From positions 1 through 32,397 of IMG/VR virus record IMGVR_UViG_3300044858_003382: a DNA stretch of 32,397 nt. One strand, 5' to 3'. The translations under genes and the position numbers were made by a program. Position 1 is the stretch's first letter. Every line of letters starts with the position of its first letter. This DNA is from a virus. Positions 15,235-22,708 of the stretch are shown here, one piece after another. Under the pieces are notes generated by a model. That model saw only the letters and a program-made list of their open reading frames with translations, searched no databases and was not told the DNA's origin.

Positions 15235-16665
15235 CTAATTCAAAAAGTCCTTTGGATACTTATTCCGGTAGCTGATTACTTTTCGTGTAATGCTGGTTTT
15301 CGTAAACCCTTTTCCGTAGATCTCGCCCAGGTGTTCGGCTATTTTGGCGTAGCTCATGCCTCGCTTTATGCAGTTGGAGATGATGCTCGGCTCTTCGGGT
15401 AGTCTTCGGTTATCGGCCATTTTGGAAACTTCCAGATAGCTGTACATGAAGTAGTCTGTAGCCGTTAGCGCACGGGCCATTACTTCCTCATCTATGCTCT
15501 GGATGTACTTCACATCGCCATACTGCTTGCAGGCTTCATCCATGCAGCGCAGGATGAGCGCAAACCGGATCGCATACTCGCCCAGCTTACCAAATGCGCC
15601 CTTGTAAGTCTCACGGTTTACGGCATCGTCATCCTTCAAATTGTCGGCCTTCTGCTTGTGGAGCCGCTTCCACTTATCCAGCAGCTCCACCGCCTTCCGG
15701 GAGCATTTCACCACCTTCGATTCTTCGGCTTTGATTCCAAACAGGCCCACCGTCAGCTCATAGTACAGCTTTCGCACCATGTTCTCATACCGACTGTACG
15801 CCTCCATATCCGGTTCAAAGTCGATGTCGGGCACCAGAGTCTTATTCTCTTTATCGAGAGCGAAGAGCATCCGGTAGGTGAAGCCTGTGAAATCCCGATC
15901 CTGTGCGAATATCCGCTTCACCATGGCAGGCTGTGTAGTGCCGATGAGGGTGGTGAAAGTCCGTGGAATGATCAACGCCCTACGCATGCTCACCTTATCG
16001 TACTTGTACGGCCTTTTTGCACTCCATGCTTCGAGCAGGAATGGCTCAAAGTCCTCGTTGTTCTTCTTCATGAATTCGGCCATTAGGGTGATGATCTCCT
16101 CTTTCCACAGGATCACGCCTTTCGGATTCGATTTCAGTGCCTTCTGGAGGAATGCCGGGAACGTACCCTTCTTGAAGATGATGGTCTTCTCTTCATAATC
16201 ATCGTAATCTGCATCATTGTTGGCCATTTGCCCGGCATCTGTGCGGCTCCGGTAATCTGCCTGGTTATCGCCAGCCATATCCATATCGATGTTTTCAAAG
16301 ACTTCGAAAAGCCGATCCATGCAGAAGGTTTTCCCGGAGCTGGTCTCACCAACAGCACAAGCCCAGATCGCTGGGTAGGTGCGCTGCGTGTGTGCCTCGG
16401 CCAGATAATAGGATCCTATGGATGCTCCACCCGATGCAAGCATGAACAGGCCCACAAAGGAGCGAGGGATGTGGAGCCGCTCTGTAAGCTCCCGGATGTA
16501 GTGGTGCAATTCCACCGGGAAAATCTCCAGGGGAAAAACCTCCATCGCATCACGTTTAAATAACTCCCGCAGCAGCTGCTCCCGGCTCTGTGTGGATGTG
16601 CCATTCTCGTAAACATTACCACTTGTCTGCTTCTTGTAGACTTCCCACGATTTATCCAGCTGCAT
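15235..16665 (-). CDS. DUF3987-like replication ATPase/helicase
   Basis: A 476-residue protein. Walker A is GETSSGKT at residues 106-113 and a Walker B-like strand is GVILWKEE near 185. The overall pattern (LASGGASIG, YPAIWACAVGETSSGKT, ALIIPRTFTTLIGTTQPAMV, TGFTYRMLF) is that of DUF3987 proteins, primase/helicase-associated ATPases of phages and plasmids. The C-terminal end (SIISNCIKRGMSYAKIAEHLG) looks like a winged helix. It follows and overlaps by 14 bases a gene resembling the N-terminal domain of DnaB. I infer that it unwinds phage DNA during replication, probably at or near the array. Confidence 0.78.
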   Translation of the reverse strand: MQLDKSWEVYKKQTSGNVYENGTSTQSREQLLRELFKRDAMEVFPLEIFPVELHHYIRELTERLHIPRSFVGLFMLASGGASIGSYYLAEAHTQRTYPAIWACAVGETSSGKTFCMDRLFEVFENIDMDMAGDNQADYRSRTDAGQMANNDADYDDYEEKTIIFKKGTFPAFLQKALKSNPKGVILWKEEIITLMAEFMKKNNEDFEPFLLEAWSAKRPYKYDKVSMRRALIIPRTFTTLIGTTQPAMVKRIFAQDRDFTGFTYRMLFALDKENKTLVPDIDFEPDMEAYSRYENMVRKLYYELTVGLFGIKAEESKVVKCSRKAVELLDKWKRLHKQKADNLKDDDAVNRETYKGAFGKLGEYAIRFALILRCMDEACKQYGDVKYIQSIDEEVMARALTATDYFMYSYLEVSKMADNRRLPEEPSIISNCIKRGMSYAKIAEHLGEIYGKGFTKTSITRKVISYRNKYPKDFLN

Positions 16666-17284
16666 TTATAATCTCATTTAACACGTTTACGAATGGTTTC
16701 ATTTTGGCCGGCTCCTGGTGGGCCATAGCACGAAGGTTCTGGATCAATAAGCCAGCTCGTTTGGAATCCAGTAAAGCCCCGGCTCTCTGGTCCATCTGGA
16801 TCAGCAGCTGCGTGAGCTGCTCGGCAAGCTCCGGCAGATCCACATCACTGCAATAGTTGGCAGCGGCTGTAATCATCTGCCAGACATCATTTTCAGGATT
16901 TTCTATATCCTTCTCCAGAGGAGCCAGAGGGATAAGCACTTTATCCCGGTTAGTTTTAAGTATCCGGACGGCCTCGGCCCTGAAGCAATGCTCCAGCAGA
17001 TACAGGCAGGCACTCACCAGTGGCAGGAAGTTACTTCCGGCCATCATCATCCGGGCCAGTACTATGGCTTTTATACCAGTCTTTTTCCGGATTTCACCCA
17101 GCAAGTGGCTCCCGGCATTGAGATGCACATCGGGATTGTTGGCCATCCAGCTCATTACCAGGATGGCATCTTTGTCTGCCAGATTCCGGATGGTGATGTA
17201 CTGCGTTACCACAGCCAGATTCGAAGGATCGGTTAGGCAACTGCCCACGATCCGGTACTCTAAGTGCTGGCGTATATCAACCAT
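16652..17284 (-). CDS. DnaB N-terminal-domain-like protein without the ATPase domain
   Basis: A 210-residue helical protein. The start (HLEYRIVGSCLTDPSNLAVVTQYI, ADKDAILVMSWM, SHLLGEIRKKTG) follows the DnaB N-terminal domain pattern (EqavLGalLldp..., lvtlaeeL). No Walker motif or C-terminal helicase domain is present, so it may act as a helicase loader or primase-interacting partner for the DUF3987 ATPase downstream. The ATG at 17284 is ten bases after an AGGAG motif; a GTG at 17290 is an alternative. It overlaps the upstream stop by eight bases. Confidence 0.6.
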   Translation of the reverse strand: MVDIRQHLEYRIVGSCLTDPSNLAVVTQYITIRNLADKDAILVMSWMANNPDVHLNAGSHLLGEIRKKTGIKAIVLARMMMAGSNFLPLVSACLYLLEHCFRAEAVRILKTNRDKVLIPLAPLEKDIENPENDVWQMITAAANYCSDVDLPELAEQLTQLLIQMDQRAGALLDSKRAGLLIQNLRAMAHQEPAKMKPFVNVLNEIINAAG

Positions 17285-17483
17285 GCTCACCGATCTCCTT
17301 TAAAAGTTGGTGATAATAGCTTTGCGCCCTTTTTATGAGGGTTTTTTCCCTCTGCTTTAAGGCTTTGAGCCTTTCCGGCTTTCTTACCGGTGCAGGAGTC
17401 TTAAAATACTCCTCCTGGAGTGCATTTATGGTGAGTATTTCACTCAGAAAATCCTTCAGCTCTGAGACATTGGCAGTAATCAT
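17277..17483 (-). CDS. Small basic helical protein, early operon
   Basis: A 68-residue, lysine- and arginine-rich helical protein (VRKPERLKALKQREKTLIKRAQ). Unknown function; may bind nucleic acid. It overlaps the DnaB-N-like gene by eight bases and follows the next gene after four bases. Confidence 0.65.
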   Translation of the reverse strand: MITANVSELKDFLSEILTINALQEEYFKTPAPVRKPERLKALKQREKTLIKRAQSYYHQLLKEIGEHG

Positions 17484-17487
17484 CGGC

Positions 17488-17775
17488 TCAGATTGGTTTA
17501 ATGGATTTTTTGATGGAATGCTGGATCTCGTTTAGGTGCTCCAGATAGGTGTACACCTCTTGCTCTTCTTGCGAGAACGCCCTTAGATCGGTTGATTCGA
17601 TGCGGTAAATCTGCTTCGCTCGTTCATTGGATACCAGATTGAGTAGAGTGATCCACTGATTGTGAGGCACCACTATGGCCCGGAGTTTAAACTGGTTGTT
17701 TGTGGCCTCATGTTTAAGGCATACGGCATACATGGCAAATGCCCACTCTGATAAATTTTTGAAGAATGATTTCAT
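17488..17775 (-). CDS. Unknown 95-residue protein, early operon
   Basis: A 95-residue soluble protein with an N-terminal helix (MKSFFKNLSEWAFAMYAVCL) and a middle strand (KLRAIVVPHNQWITLLNL). No recognised family. It starts one base after the stop of the 44-residue membrane protein gene. Confidence 0.65.
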   Translation of the reverse strand: MKSFFKNLSEWAFAMYAVCLKHEATNNQFKLRAIVVPHNQWITLLNLVSNERAKQIYRIESTDLRAFSQEEQEVYTYLEHLNEIQHSIKKSIKPI

Positions 17776-17776
17776 T

Positions 17777-17911
17777 TTATTCCTTGGTTTTTTTTGATGA
17801 TTTTTTTAAGATTTCAGGCCAGTTGATAAAGCGGCTGGCCCATGCCGTGAAGGATGTGAGCATCATCATGGCGATGATGCCGAAGAGGATCTGCTGCTGG
17901 ATTAAGGGCAT
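17777..17911 (-). CDS. Small membrane protein (44 residues) preceded by a pentanucleotide repeat
   Basis: A short gene of 44 codons starting MPLIQQQILFGIIAMMMLTSF and ending in a lysine-rich tail (KKSSKKTKE). One transmembrane helix (about residues 8-25) with a basic cytoplasmic end. It lies in the operon one base before 17488-17775, which makes a chance frame less likely. Its start is five bases from a (CTAAC)4 repeat occupying the place of a ribosome-binding site. Function unknown; an early membrane protein might act in exclusion of other phages, but nothing in the sequence shows this. Confidence 0.55.
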   Translation of the reverse strand: MPLIQQQILFGIIAMMMLTSFTAWASRFINWPEILKKSSKKTKE

Positions 17912-17916
17912 AGAAA

Positions 17917-17936
17917 GTTAGGTTAGGTTAGGTTAG
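17917..17936. repeat. (GTTAG)4 tandem repeat upstream of the small membrane gene
   Basis: Four exact copies of GTTAG on the plus strand, CTAAC on the coding minus strand, ending six bases before the start codon at 17911. Pentanucleotide tracts can change length by slippage, which here would alter the leader of the membrane-protein gene. Confidence 0.9.
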
Positions 17937-17961
17937 TTTCTAAACCGCATAATCAGATCCT

Positions 17962-18228
17962 TCATTTTGTCATAACCTTTAATCGATCAATCACGGGACT
18001 TTTCACGGTTGATTTGGGCAAAAGGACAGCGCGGATTGCATCCAAAATCTGCCGGTCCTTTAAAATACCAGCATATACATTGTGGATCTTCCGAGAGTTC
18101 TTTCCGGCCGCATCATTATCCCAACCCAGTTGGTTAAGAACCTGCTGAACGTAACCATACTTGGAAAAGCCCACTACCTCATTCCAATCAATGAGATAAT
18201 GAGGTAGCTCATTTTTACTTATTGCCAT
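17962..18228 (-). CDS. First early gene, divergent from the repressor; unknown
   Basis: An 88-residue basic protein (WNEVVGFSKYGYVQQVLNQLGW; basic C-terminal STVKSPVIDRLKVMTK). Not recognised. Its position, leftmost in the early operon and divergent from an XRE repressor, is where Cro-like or anti-repressor genes often lie, but no clear helix-turn-helix is visible. The start at 18228 lies one base from the proposed repressor promoter. Confidence 0.6.
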   Translation of the reverse strand: MAISKNELPHYLIDWNEVVGFSKYGYVQQVLNQLGWDNDAAGKNSRKIHNVYAGILKDRQILDAIRAVLLPKSTVKSPVIDRLKVMTK

Positions 18229-18259
18229 TTGTTTTTTTATTAGGAATTGTTTTGATTTG
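18229..18259 (+). promoter_or_regulatory. Possible repressor promoter
   Basis: TTG at 18229-18231, a spacer of 20 bases, and TTGATTTG at 18252-18259, which matches five of six fixed positions of TAnnTTTG. It would start transcription near 18265, about 60 bases before the repressor ATG, and overlaps the start of the divergent early gene. Confidence 0.45.
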
Positions 18260-18276
18260 TTAACAGTTCACAAGAG

Positions 18277-18304
18277 TACTGACTAACAAGGTCATTTACT
18301 GACC
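18277..18304. promoter_or_regulatory. Operator-like repeats in the divergent control region
   Basis: TACTGAC occurs at 18277-18283 and 18297-18303, exactly 20 bases apart, about two helical turns. GGTCA (18290-18294) and TGACC (18300-18304) form an inverted repeat. These lie between the repressor and the divergent early gene and are candidate repressor-binding sites. Confidence 0.5.
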
Positions 18305-18326
18305 AATTTCTACCAAAATACATAAA

Positions 18327-18803
18327 ATGACTACAGATAAATATATTTCGCCTATAGAATGGTTACGAAGGAGGTCTGGAGATACTAAGAGACAGATATC
18401 TCAGGTTTTACAGATGTCCGAGGCTGCTTATGGGAGAATGGAGAGAGGTGGATTTAAGGTATCGCAGACTAACATGGCTACCCTATCTAAGTACTACAAT
18501 GTTTCGATGGACATTTTTAACCCAGAAATACCAAAGGATATGTGGGAATCATTTTTGAAGATTTCACCTAAGGTTTCCGAAAATTCCGATCTTCATGAAA
18601 TACCAAGTAAAAAAAAATCTTCAACCATCAATCAACAGCAGGAAGAGCATGAAGACCTGTTTCTTAAGAATTTAGAAATCAATACCCTTCAAAACCAAAT
18701 TAAAGGATTGGAGGAGGCCATGCGAATCCTTAAAAAGAAGTACCTGGATCTGTGCAAGGAAAATGCTGAATTGAAAAAACTGAAAAACCATCCAAACGGA
18801 TAA
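18327..18803 (+). CDS. XRE-family repressor with C-terminal leucine zipper
   Basis: A 158-residue protein. Residues 8-60 form an XRE/Cro-CI helix-turn-helix (RRRSGDTKRQISQVLQMSEAAYGRMERG followed by TLSKYYNVSMDIF). Residues 60-105 are a Ser/Glu-rich linker, and 108-155 a leucine-zipper-like coiled coil (LEINTLQNQIKGLEEAMRIL) for dimerisation. There is no LexA/CI peptidase domain, so RecA-stimulated self-cleavage is unlikely and induction must use another route. Its opposite orientation to the early operon and neighbouring attP and integrase support a lysogeny repressor. Confidence 0.82.
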   Translation: MTTDKYISPIEWLRRRSGDTKRQISQVLQMSEAAYGRMERGGFKVSQTNMATLSKYYNVSMDIFNPEIPKDMWESFLKISPKVSENSDLHEIPSKKKSSTINQQQEEHEDLFLKNLEINTLQNQIKGLEEAMRILKKKYLDLCKENAELKKLKNHPNG

Positions 18804-18819
18804 AGATCTATCAATTTTA

Positions 18820-18848
18820 GTGGCAGTTGGTGTGGCAGCAACTGCCAC
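18820..18848. repeat. Putative integrase arm sites, left (P arm)
   Basis: GTGGCA at 18820 and 18832, 12 bases apart, followed by an inverted copy TGCCAC at 18843-18848; the outer copies form a 10-bp inverted repeat (GTGGCAGTTG / CAACTGCCAC). They lie about 115-140 bases left of the tRNA-like core and share the motif and 12-base phasing with the cluster at 19036-19065. Confidence 0.7.
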
Positions 18849-18961
18849 AATTCATCAAAATACGATTCTGCAACAAAAATTGAAAAGCACGATAATTTAC
18901 TGATTTACAACACTATAACAAATACCAACATGTCAATATTCCACCCTGATTTATGCCTTAA

Positions 18962-18986
18962 ACCGGTTCGAATCCGGTATGATTCA
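18962..18986 (+). other. attP core: tRNA 3'-end mimic
   Basis: ACCGG (18962-18966), loop TTCGAAT (18967-18973) and CCGGT (18974-18978) form a perfect tRNA T-arm, followed by seven bases and an A resembling the acceptor 3' strand and discriminator. No D-arm or 5' half exists here, so this is not a tRNA gene. Phages that integrate into tRNA genes carry just such a 3' segment to rebuild the gene. It lies between repressor and integrase. Confidence 0.8.
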
Positions 18987-19035
18987 CTTTTTAAAACTCT
19001 CAAAATCAGGTTTTTACCAAATAAATCTACAAACA

Positions 19036-19065
19036 GTGGCACTTAGAGTGGCACTTTAAGTGGCA
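19036..19065. repeat. Putative integrase arm sites, right (P' arm)
   Basis: GTGGCA at 19036, 19048 and 19060, spaced exactly 12 bases apart (GTGGCACTTAGA, GTGGCACTTTAA, GTGGCAG). The last copy ends 12 bases before the integrase ATG at 19078, so integrase binding there could repress its own gene. Confidence 0.72.
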
Positions 19066-19077
19066 GAAATGAGAGTT

Positions 19078-20235
19078 ATGAGTAAGCAGTATATTGAGCC
19101 AAGACTGGTAGATTATGGTGGTGATGTGTCTAAAAGATGGTATGTAATTTTTTATGCATGGGATCCAGTTGAAGGAAAAAGAATCCGGAAACGGTACTTT
19201 AATGAGATAAATGATTCCAATCTGCCGAGTGAACGCTATCGATTTGCCAGGGAAGTAATCCAACAGATCCGAGCCATGTTGCTCGATGATCCAGTTTTAA
19301 GCAATCCAGACAATAAGCAGAAAAAACCGCTCAATCCTCTGGTCTCGCTTACCCTTCCAAGTGCCTTGTCTTATGTAATGGAGCGGAAGGAGAAAGACTT
19401 GAGCCGTAACTGGTTCCAGACCTATAAATTATTGTTTACCCTTGTCACGGAATACTATAGTAGTTTAAAGCCTCCTCTCCTATCAGCTCTTAAAGTAGTC
19501 GATTTTACGGCCATAATGGAGTGGATACAGGAGAAGCAGGAGATCGGGCCGAAAACCTATAATGAATATCTGGGTATCTTAGCCTCTACTGTTGGCCAGA
19601 TGCTGCTGCTGGATGTGGTATCGGTAAATCATGCCGCCAGAGTACCGAAGAAGAGAGTGCCAAAAGGTGAAAGGAACATTCCATTTAGCCCGGAAACCAT
19701 TAAGAAAATAAAGGAGGAAGCATTAAAGGATGGACAAGAGCAGTTTGTACTCTTTATGGACTTCTGCCTCTACACTTTAGCCCGGCCTCGAAAGGAGCTG
19801 CACTTCCTCCGGGTACATGAGATCCGGGATAAGTCGATTTTTATCCCGAAAGAACGAGGAAAAACTGGTGGCCGGTCGGTGCCCATATTGCCACCTCTCC
19901 AGAAGTTGATTGATGCACATGGTTTGAGGGATTATCCCGGTGATTACTACGTTTTCGGCAAAAGTGGAAAGCCATCGGATAAGCCATACACCAGCACCCA
20001 CTTCTACGATTATCTCATGAAGTACCTCCGCAAGATGGGGATTAATGAAAAAGGGCATACACTGTACGCCCTTAAACATTCCGGAGCCTGTATCTGCTAC
20101 ATGGCTGGTGTACCGGTATCGATTTTGCAGCGGTTGATCGGCCATGAGTCAGCCAGCCAGACTGAGGAGTACCTGGTGAACCTTGGCCTGATCAATCCCA
20201 CAGATTTGTACCTTGGTAACTGGCCCGAATATTAA
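19078..20235 (+). CDS. int: Tyrosine recombinase integrase
   Basis: A 385-residue integrase. An N-terminal arm-binding part (to about 80) precedes a core-binding SAM-like domain (about 85-185) and the catalytic domain. Box I Arg is R236 in LARPRKEL; the beta-hairpin lysine lies in ERGKTGGRSVPI; box II reads YALKHSGA (Y330, K333, H334), where most family members have HxLRH; LIGHES supplies the box III His; and Y365 in EEYL is the nucleophile. It integrates and, with an unidentified excisionase, excises the phage at the attP just upstream. A GTG at 19060 and ATG at 19069 are alternative starts, but 19060 lies within an arm-site repeat. Its stop overlaps the convergent tape measure stop. Confidence 0.9.
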   Translation: MSKQYIEPRLVDYGGDVSKRWYVIFYAWDPVEGKRIRKRYFNEINDSNLPSERYRFAREVIQQIRAMLLDDPVLSNPDNKQKKPLNPLVSLTLPSALSYVMERKEKDLSRNWFQTYKLLFTLVTEYYSSLKPPLLSALKVVDFTAIMEWIQEKQEIGPKTYNEYLGILASTVGQMLLLDVVSVNHAARVPKKRVPKGERNIPFSPETIKKIKEEALKDGQEQFVLFMDFCLYTLARPRKELHFLRVHEIRDKSIFIPKERGKTGGRSVPILPPLQKLIDAHGLRDYPGDYYVFGKSGKPSDKPYTSTHFYDYLMKYLRKMGINEKGHTLYALKHSGACICYMAGVPVSILQRLIGHESASQTEEYLVNLGLINPTDLYLGNWPEY

Positions 20236-22706
20236 GCATTGGCCCCTGCCTCAATGTCGGCAGCTTCCATCGCCACCCGGTTGTTTTGCTCGTAGTCAGT
20301 AACGGCCCGGAGTACGGTCGGAAATCGCTTAAAGTCGGATCTTAGTCCTCTTAATTCTGAAATCATGGCCATGCTCACAGCATTGGCTGCTGCTGATTCT
20401 GAGCTTGAAGCCCCCGGCCTTGTCGGCATGTCAATGGTGCCACCGGTTTCGAATTTCCTGCCGATCCGGCCTCCTCCTCCATAGAGACTACTATCCAGAA
20501 GGGCATTAATGATATCCCCATTATTGGCTACGGTATCCCGGCTGTAGATGTGGATGGCTTCTCCCCTTTCCATTTCGCCCAGGTGCATACCGGTAGATCC
20601 ATCGAATAACTGGATCCCTCCATTACGGTGCCGCTGTCCTGCGTTTACAGTACCGCCTCTGGATGATATAACCCCTCCGGATTCAAAGGTTTGGCCAGCG
20701 ATGTTTTTTATGTTCATCCCGGTCCTTGCTATTGCCAGAGCTGTCTGCACTGTTGCAAAGGCTGGCCCCCATCCGGGAATTACAGCATTAAGAGCATTCA
20801 CATTGGCGTTTGACCAAATACCGGCAATCTCTTTACCGCTCATTACTGTGGCTTCAGCGATTGCAAATGCTTTAATGGCATCCGCATTCTTTCTTCTATT
20901 GGCCTCATCTCCTTTAAGTAGGTTGGCAATCGATCCAAAGGTAGAGCCGATTACATTCAATCGCTTTTGATTCATCTCAGATTCAAAATCGACCGCCTTT
21001 TGGCTGTTTAGATTTTTCTTTTTGTTGTGGTCCGCATCGAGTTTTTCAATCTCCAAAGCTGTTTTTTTGTATTCTGCTGTTTCGGTCTTATTAGCATCTT
21101 TCAAAAGTTTTAGACTGTTGTCCAAGCCCATCCTTTTGGCTTCATATATCCTTTGCTGCTTCACGGTTTCTGATGCCACGACTTGTTCAGCTGCAAATAC
21201 CATTTGAGCAGTCTCAACATCGAGAGCCGCCTGGTCATCGGCCAGCTTTTTATTGGCTTTCTCTTCTTTTTCCTTGGTTTTACGCTCTTCGATCTCTTTG
21301 TCCAGTGCATCCAGTGCATTATCTTTTTGCACTTTCAGCTGAGTCTCCATTTCCTGGGTGCGCTCTCCATTTATGTACCCATCCTCAATGGCTCGTTTGT
21401 AGTTTTCAAGAATTACAAGCCGTTTCCGCTCGTCTTCATCCACCACATTTGCAATTTTAAGATCGGATAGCCTGCGCTCATATTCAAGCTCTGCCTTCAT
21501 GGCATCTTCAAACGACTTTATCTCTGCTTGATTCATTACCTCCTTTTTGTTGGCTTCGGCATCAAGTAAAGCATTTCGCCTGGTGCTAATTTTTTCTTGA
21601 AGATCCAGTGAATCTTTTCGGAGTAAAATAAGAGCAGCCTCTGCTTCGGCCAATGCTCGATTTTTAGTATCAAATTCGGCCGATGCCTGCGATACGGTTG
21701 CCAGATCCTTTTGCGCCAGGTCTACCTTCATCTGCTGAAGTGCGATAGTCTCCTGTAAACGCTGCCTTTCCAGAGCCGAAGCCCGATCCAGTAGCACAAG
21801 CCTCTCGCCTTCTGATTTGGTCCGGTCTTTTGCTTGCAAAAGAAGCCGGGAAATCTGCTCTTCTGCCAAAGCATTATTTCGGATAGATCGAGTTTCGGCT
21901 TCATCGATTTGATCTGCCAGTTCAGAAAATTGCATGCCCGATTCAACAGCTGCATCCACCTCCTTTTTAAAGTCGGCCATCTTATCGGTCATATTTTCCA
22001 CGCCAGTGGCAAGCTGCACTGTACCATCCGTCATCTTTTTGAAGTCCATATCCACAATGGCTTCCAGAATCACTCCAAATGCTTTGAAGCGGTTGATCAA
22101 ATTATTCACGATGAAATCACTGAGGTCTGTCATCGCCTGCTTCGGGTTCTCGAATGCTCCAACAAGGAATTTACCCATCGAAGCAACTGCATCGGTAACA
22201 CGGTTGAACACAATCTCCAGCCCCTTCATAATTCCGGCAAGCTTTACGGCTCCCTCATCGGTCTTAGTGAAGTATGTGTAGAGTGCGGTCAGAGCCAGAA
22301 CCACGGCTCCAATGCCGGTTGCAGCCAGAGCCACCCGGAATACTCCGAGGGCAGAAGCATTTGCTGCAATAGCACCCCGGACGGCCATAAAGTTATCTTT
22401 GAAGTCATTGAGCATTCGACCAGCTGGAGACATCGAGAGCAGATCGGCACGAGCCTGCTTGGCATTATCTCCCATCAGCTGCATCTGCTTCCTTACTTCT
22501 GACACTTCATCACGGATGTCCTTTAGTTTATTCTGCGCTTGAGCCAATTCCTTTGCCTTTTCGTTAAAAGCATCGGTATCTGTTGGTAATAGTCGAAGCT
22601 CTTTACTGAGAGTAGTAACTGTCCTCTGCAAATCTCCGATTGTCTTTACTGCATCAAGTGCATTTACCTTTAACCCGACCTGGGTTTCAGTAGATCTTCC
22701 TGCCAT
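20232..22706 (-). CDS. Tail tape measure protein
   Basis: An 824-residue protein with the N-terminal TMP-like region (LNALDAVKTIGDLQRTVTTL), a hydrophobic stretch at about residues 120-147 (LAATGIGAVVLALTALYTYF), long coiled-coil helices (about 250-560), and a Gly-rich C-terminal part (GRKFETGGTIDMP). It spans the tail lumen and sets tail length; at about 0.15 nm per residue this predicts a tail of roughly 120 nm. It is the last tail gene and meets the integrase convergently, overlapping its stop by four bases with no intervening terminator. Confidence 0.85.
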   Translation of the reverse strand: MAGRSTETQVGLKVNALDAVKTIGDLQRTVTTLSKELRLLPTDTDAFNEKAKELAQAQNKLKDIRDEVSEVRKQMQLMGDNAKQARADLLSMSPAGRMLNDFKDNFMAVRGAIAANASALGVFRVALAATGIGAVVLALTALYTYFTKTDEGAVKLAGIMKGLEIVFNRVTDAVASMGKFLVGAFENPKQAMTDLSDFIVNNLINRFKAFGVILEAIVDMDFKKMTDGTVQLATGVENMTDKMADFKKEVDAAVESGMQFSELADQIDEAETRSIRNNALAEEQISRLLLQAKDRTKSEGERLVLLDRASALERQRLQETIALQQMKVDLAQKDLATVSQASAEFDTKNRALAEAEAALILLRKDSLDLQEKISTRRNALLDAEANKKEVMNQAEIKSFEDAMKAELEYERRLSDLKIANVVDEDERKRLVILENYKRAIEDGYINGERTQEMETQLKVQKDNALDALDKEIEERKTKEKEEKANKKLADDQAALDVETAQMVFAAEQVVASETVKQQRIYEAKRMGLDNSLKLLKDANKTETAEYKKTALEIEKLDADHNKKKNLNSQKAVDFESEMNQKRLNVIGSTFGSIANLLKGDEANRRKNADAIKAFAIAEATVMSGKEIAGIWSNANVNALNAVIPGWGPAFATVQTALAIARTGMNIKNIAGQTFESGGVISSRGGTVNAGQRHRNGGIQLFDGSTGMHLGEMERGEAIHIYSRDTVANNGDIINALLDSSLYGGGGRIGRKFETGGTIDMPTRPGASSSESAAANAVSMAMISELRGLRSDFKRFPTVLRAVTDYEQNNRVAMEAADIEAGANA

Positions 22707-22708
22707 TT

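Noticed and set aside
17917-17936. Telomere-like or CRISPR repeat
   Set aside because: TTAGG units resemble insect telomeres only by chance; four 5-base copies with no spacers are not a CRISPR array.
18955-18986. A complete tRNA gene
   Set aside because: Only the T-arm and acceptor 3' strand are present; no anticodon arm, D-arm or 5' acceptor strand can be found upstream.
18930-19046. 38-residue plus-strand reading frame starting MSIFHPDLCLKP across attP
   Set aside because: It covers the tRNA-like core and arm sites, has no promoter or ribosome site, and would be broken on integration; more likely chance.
21834-22502. 222-residue plus-strand frame opposite the tape measure gene
   Set aside because: Antisense shadow of a well-supported gene; low-complexity composition and no recognisable domain.
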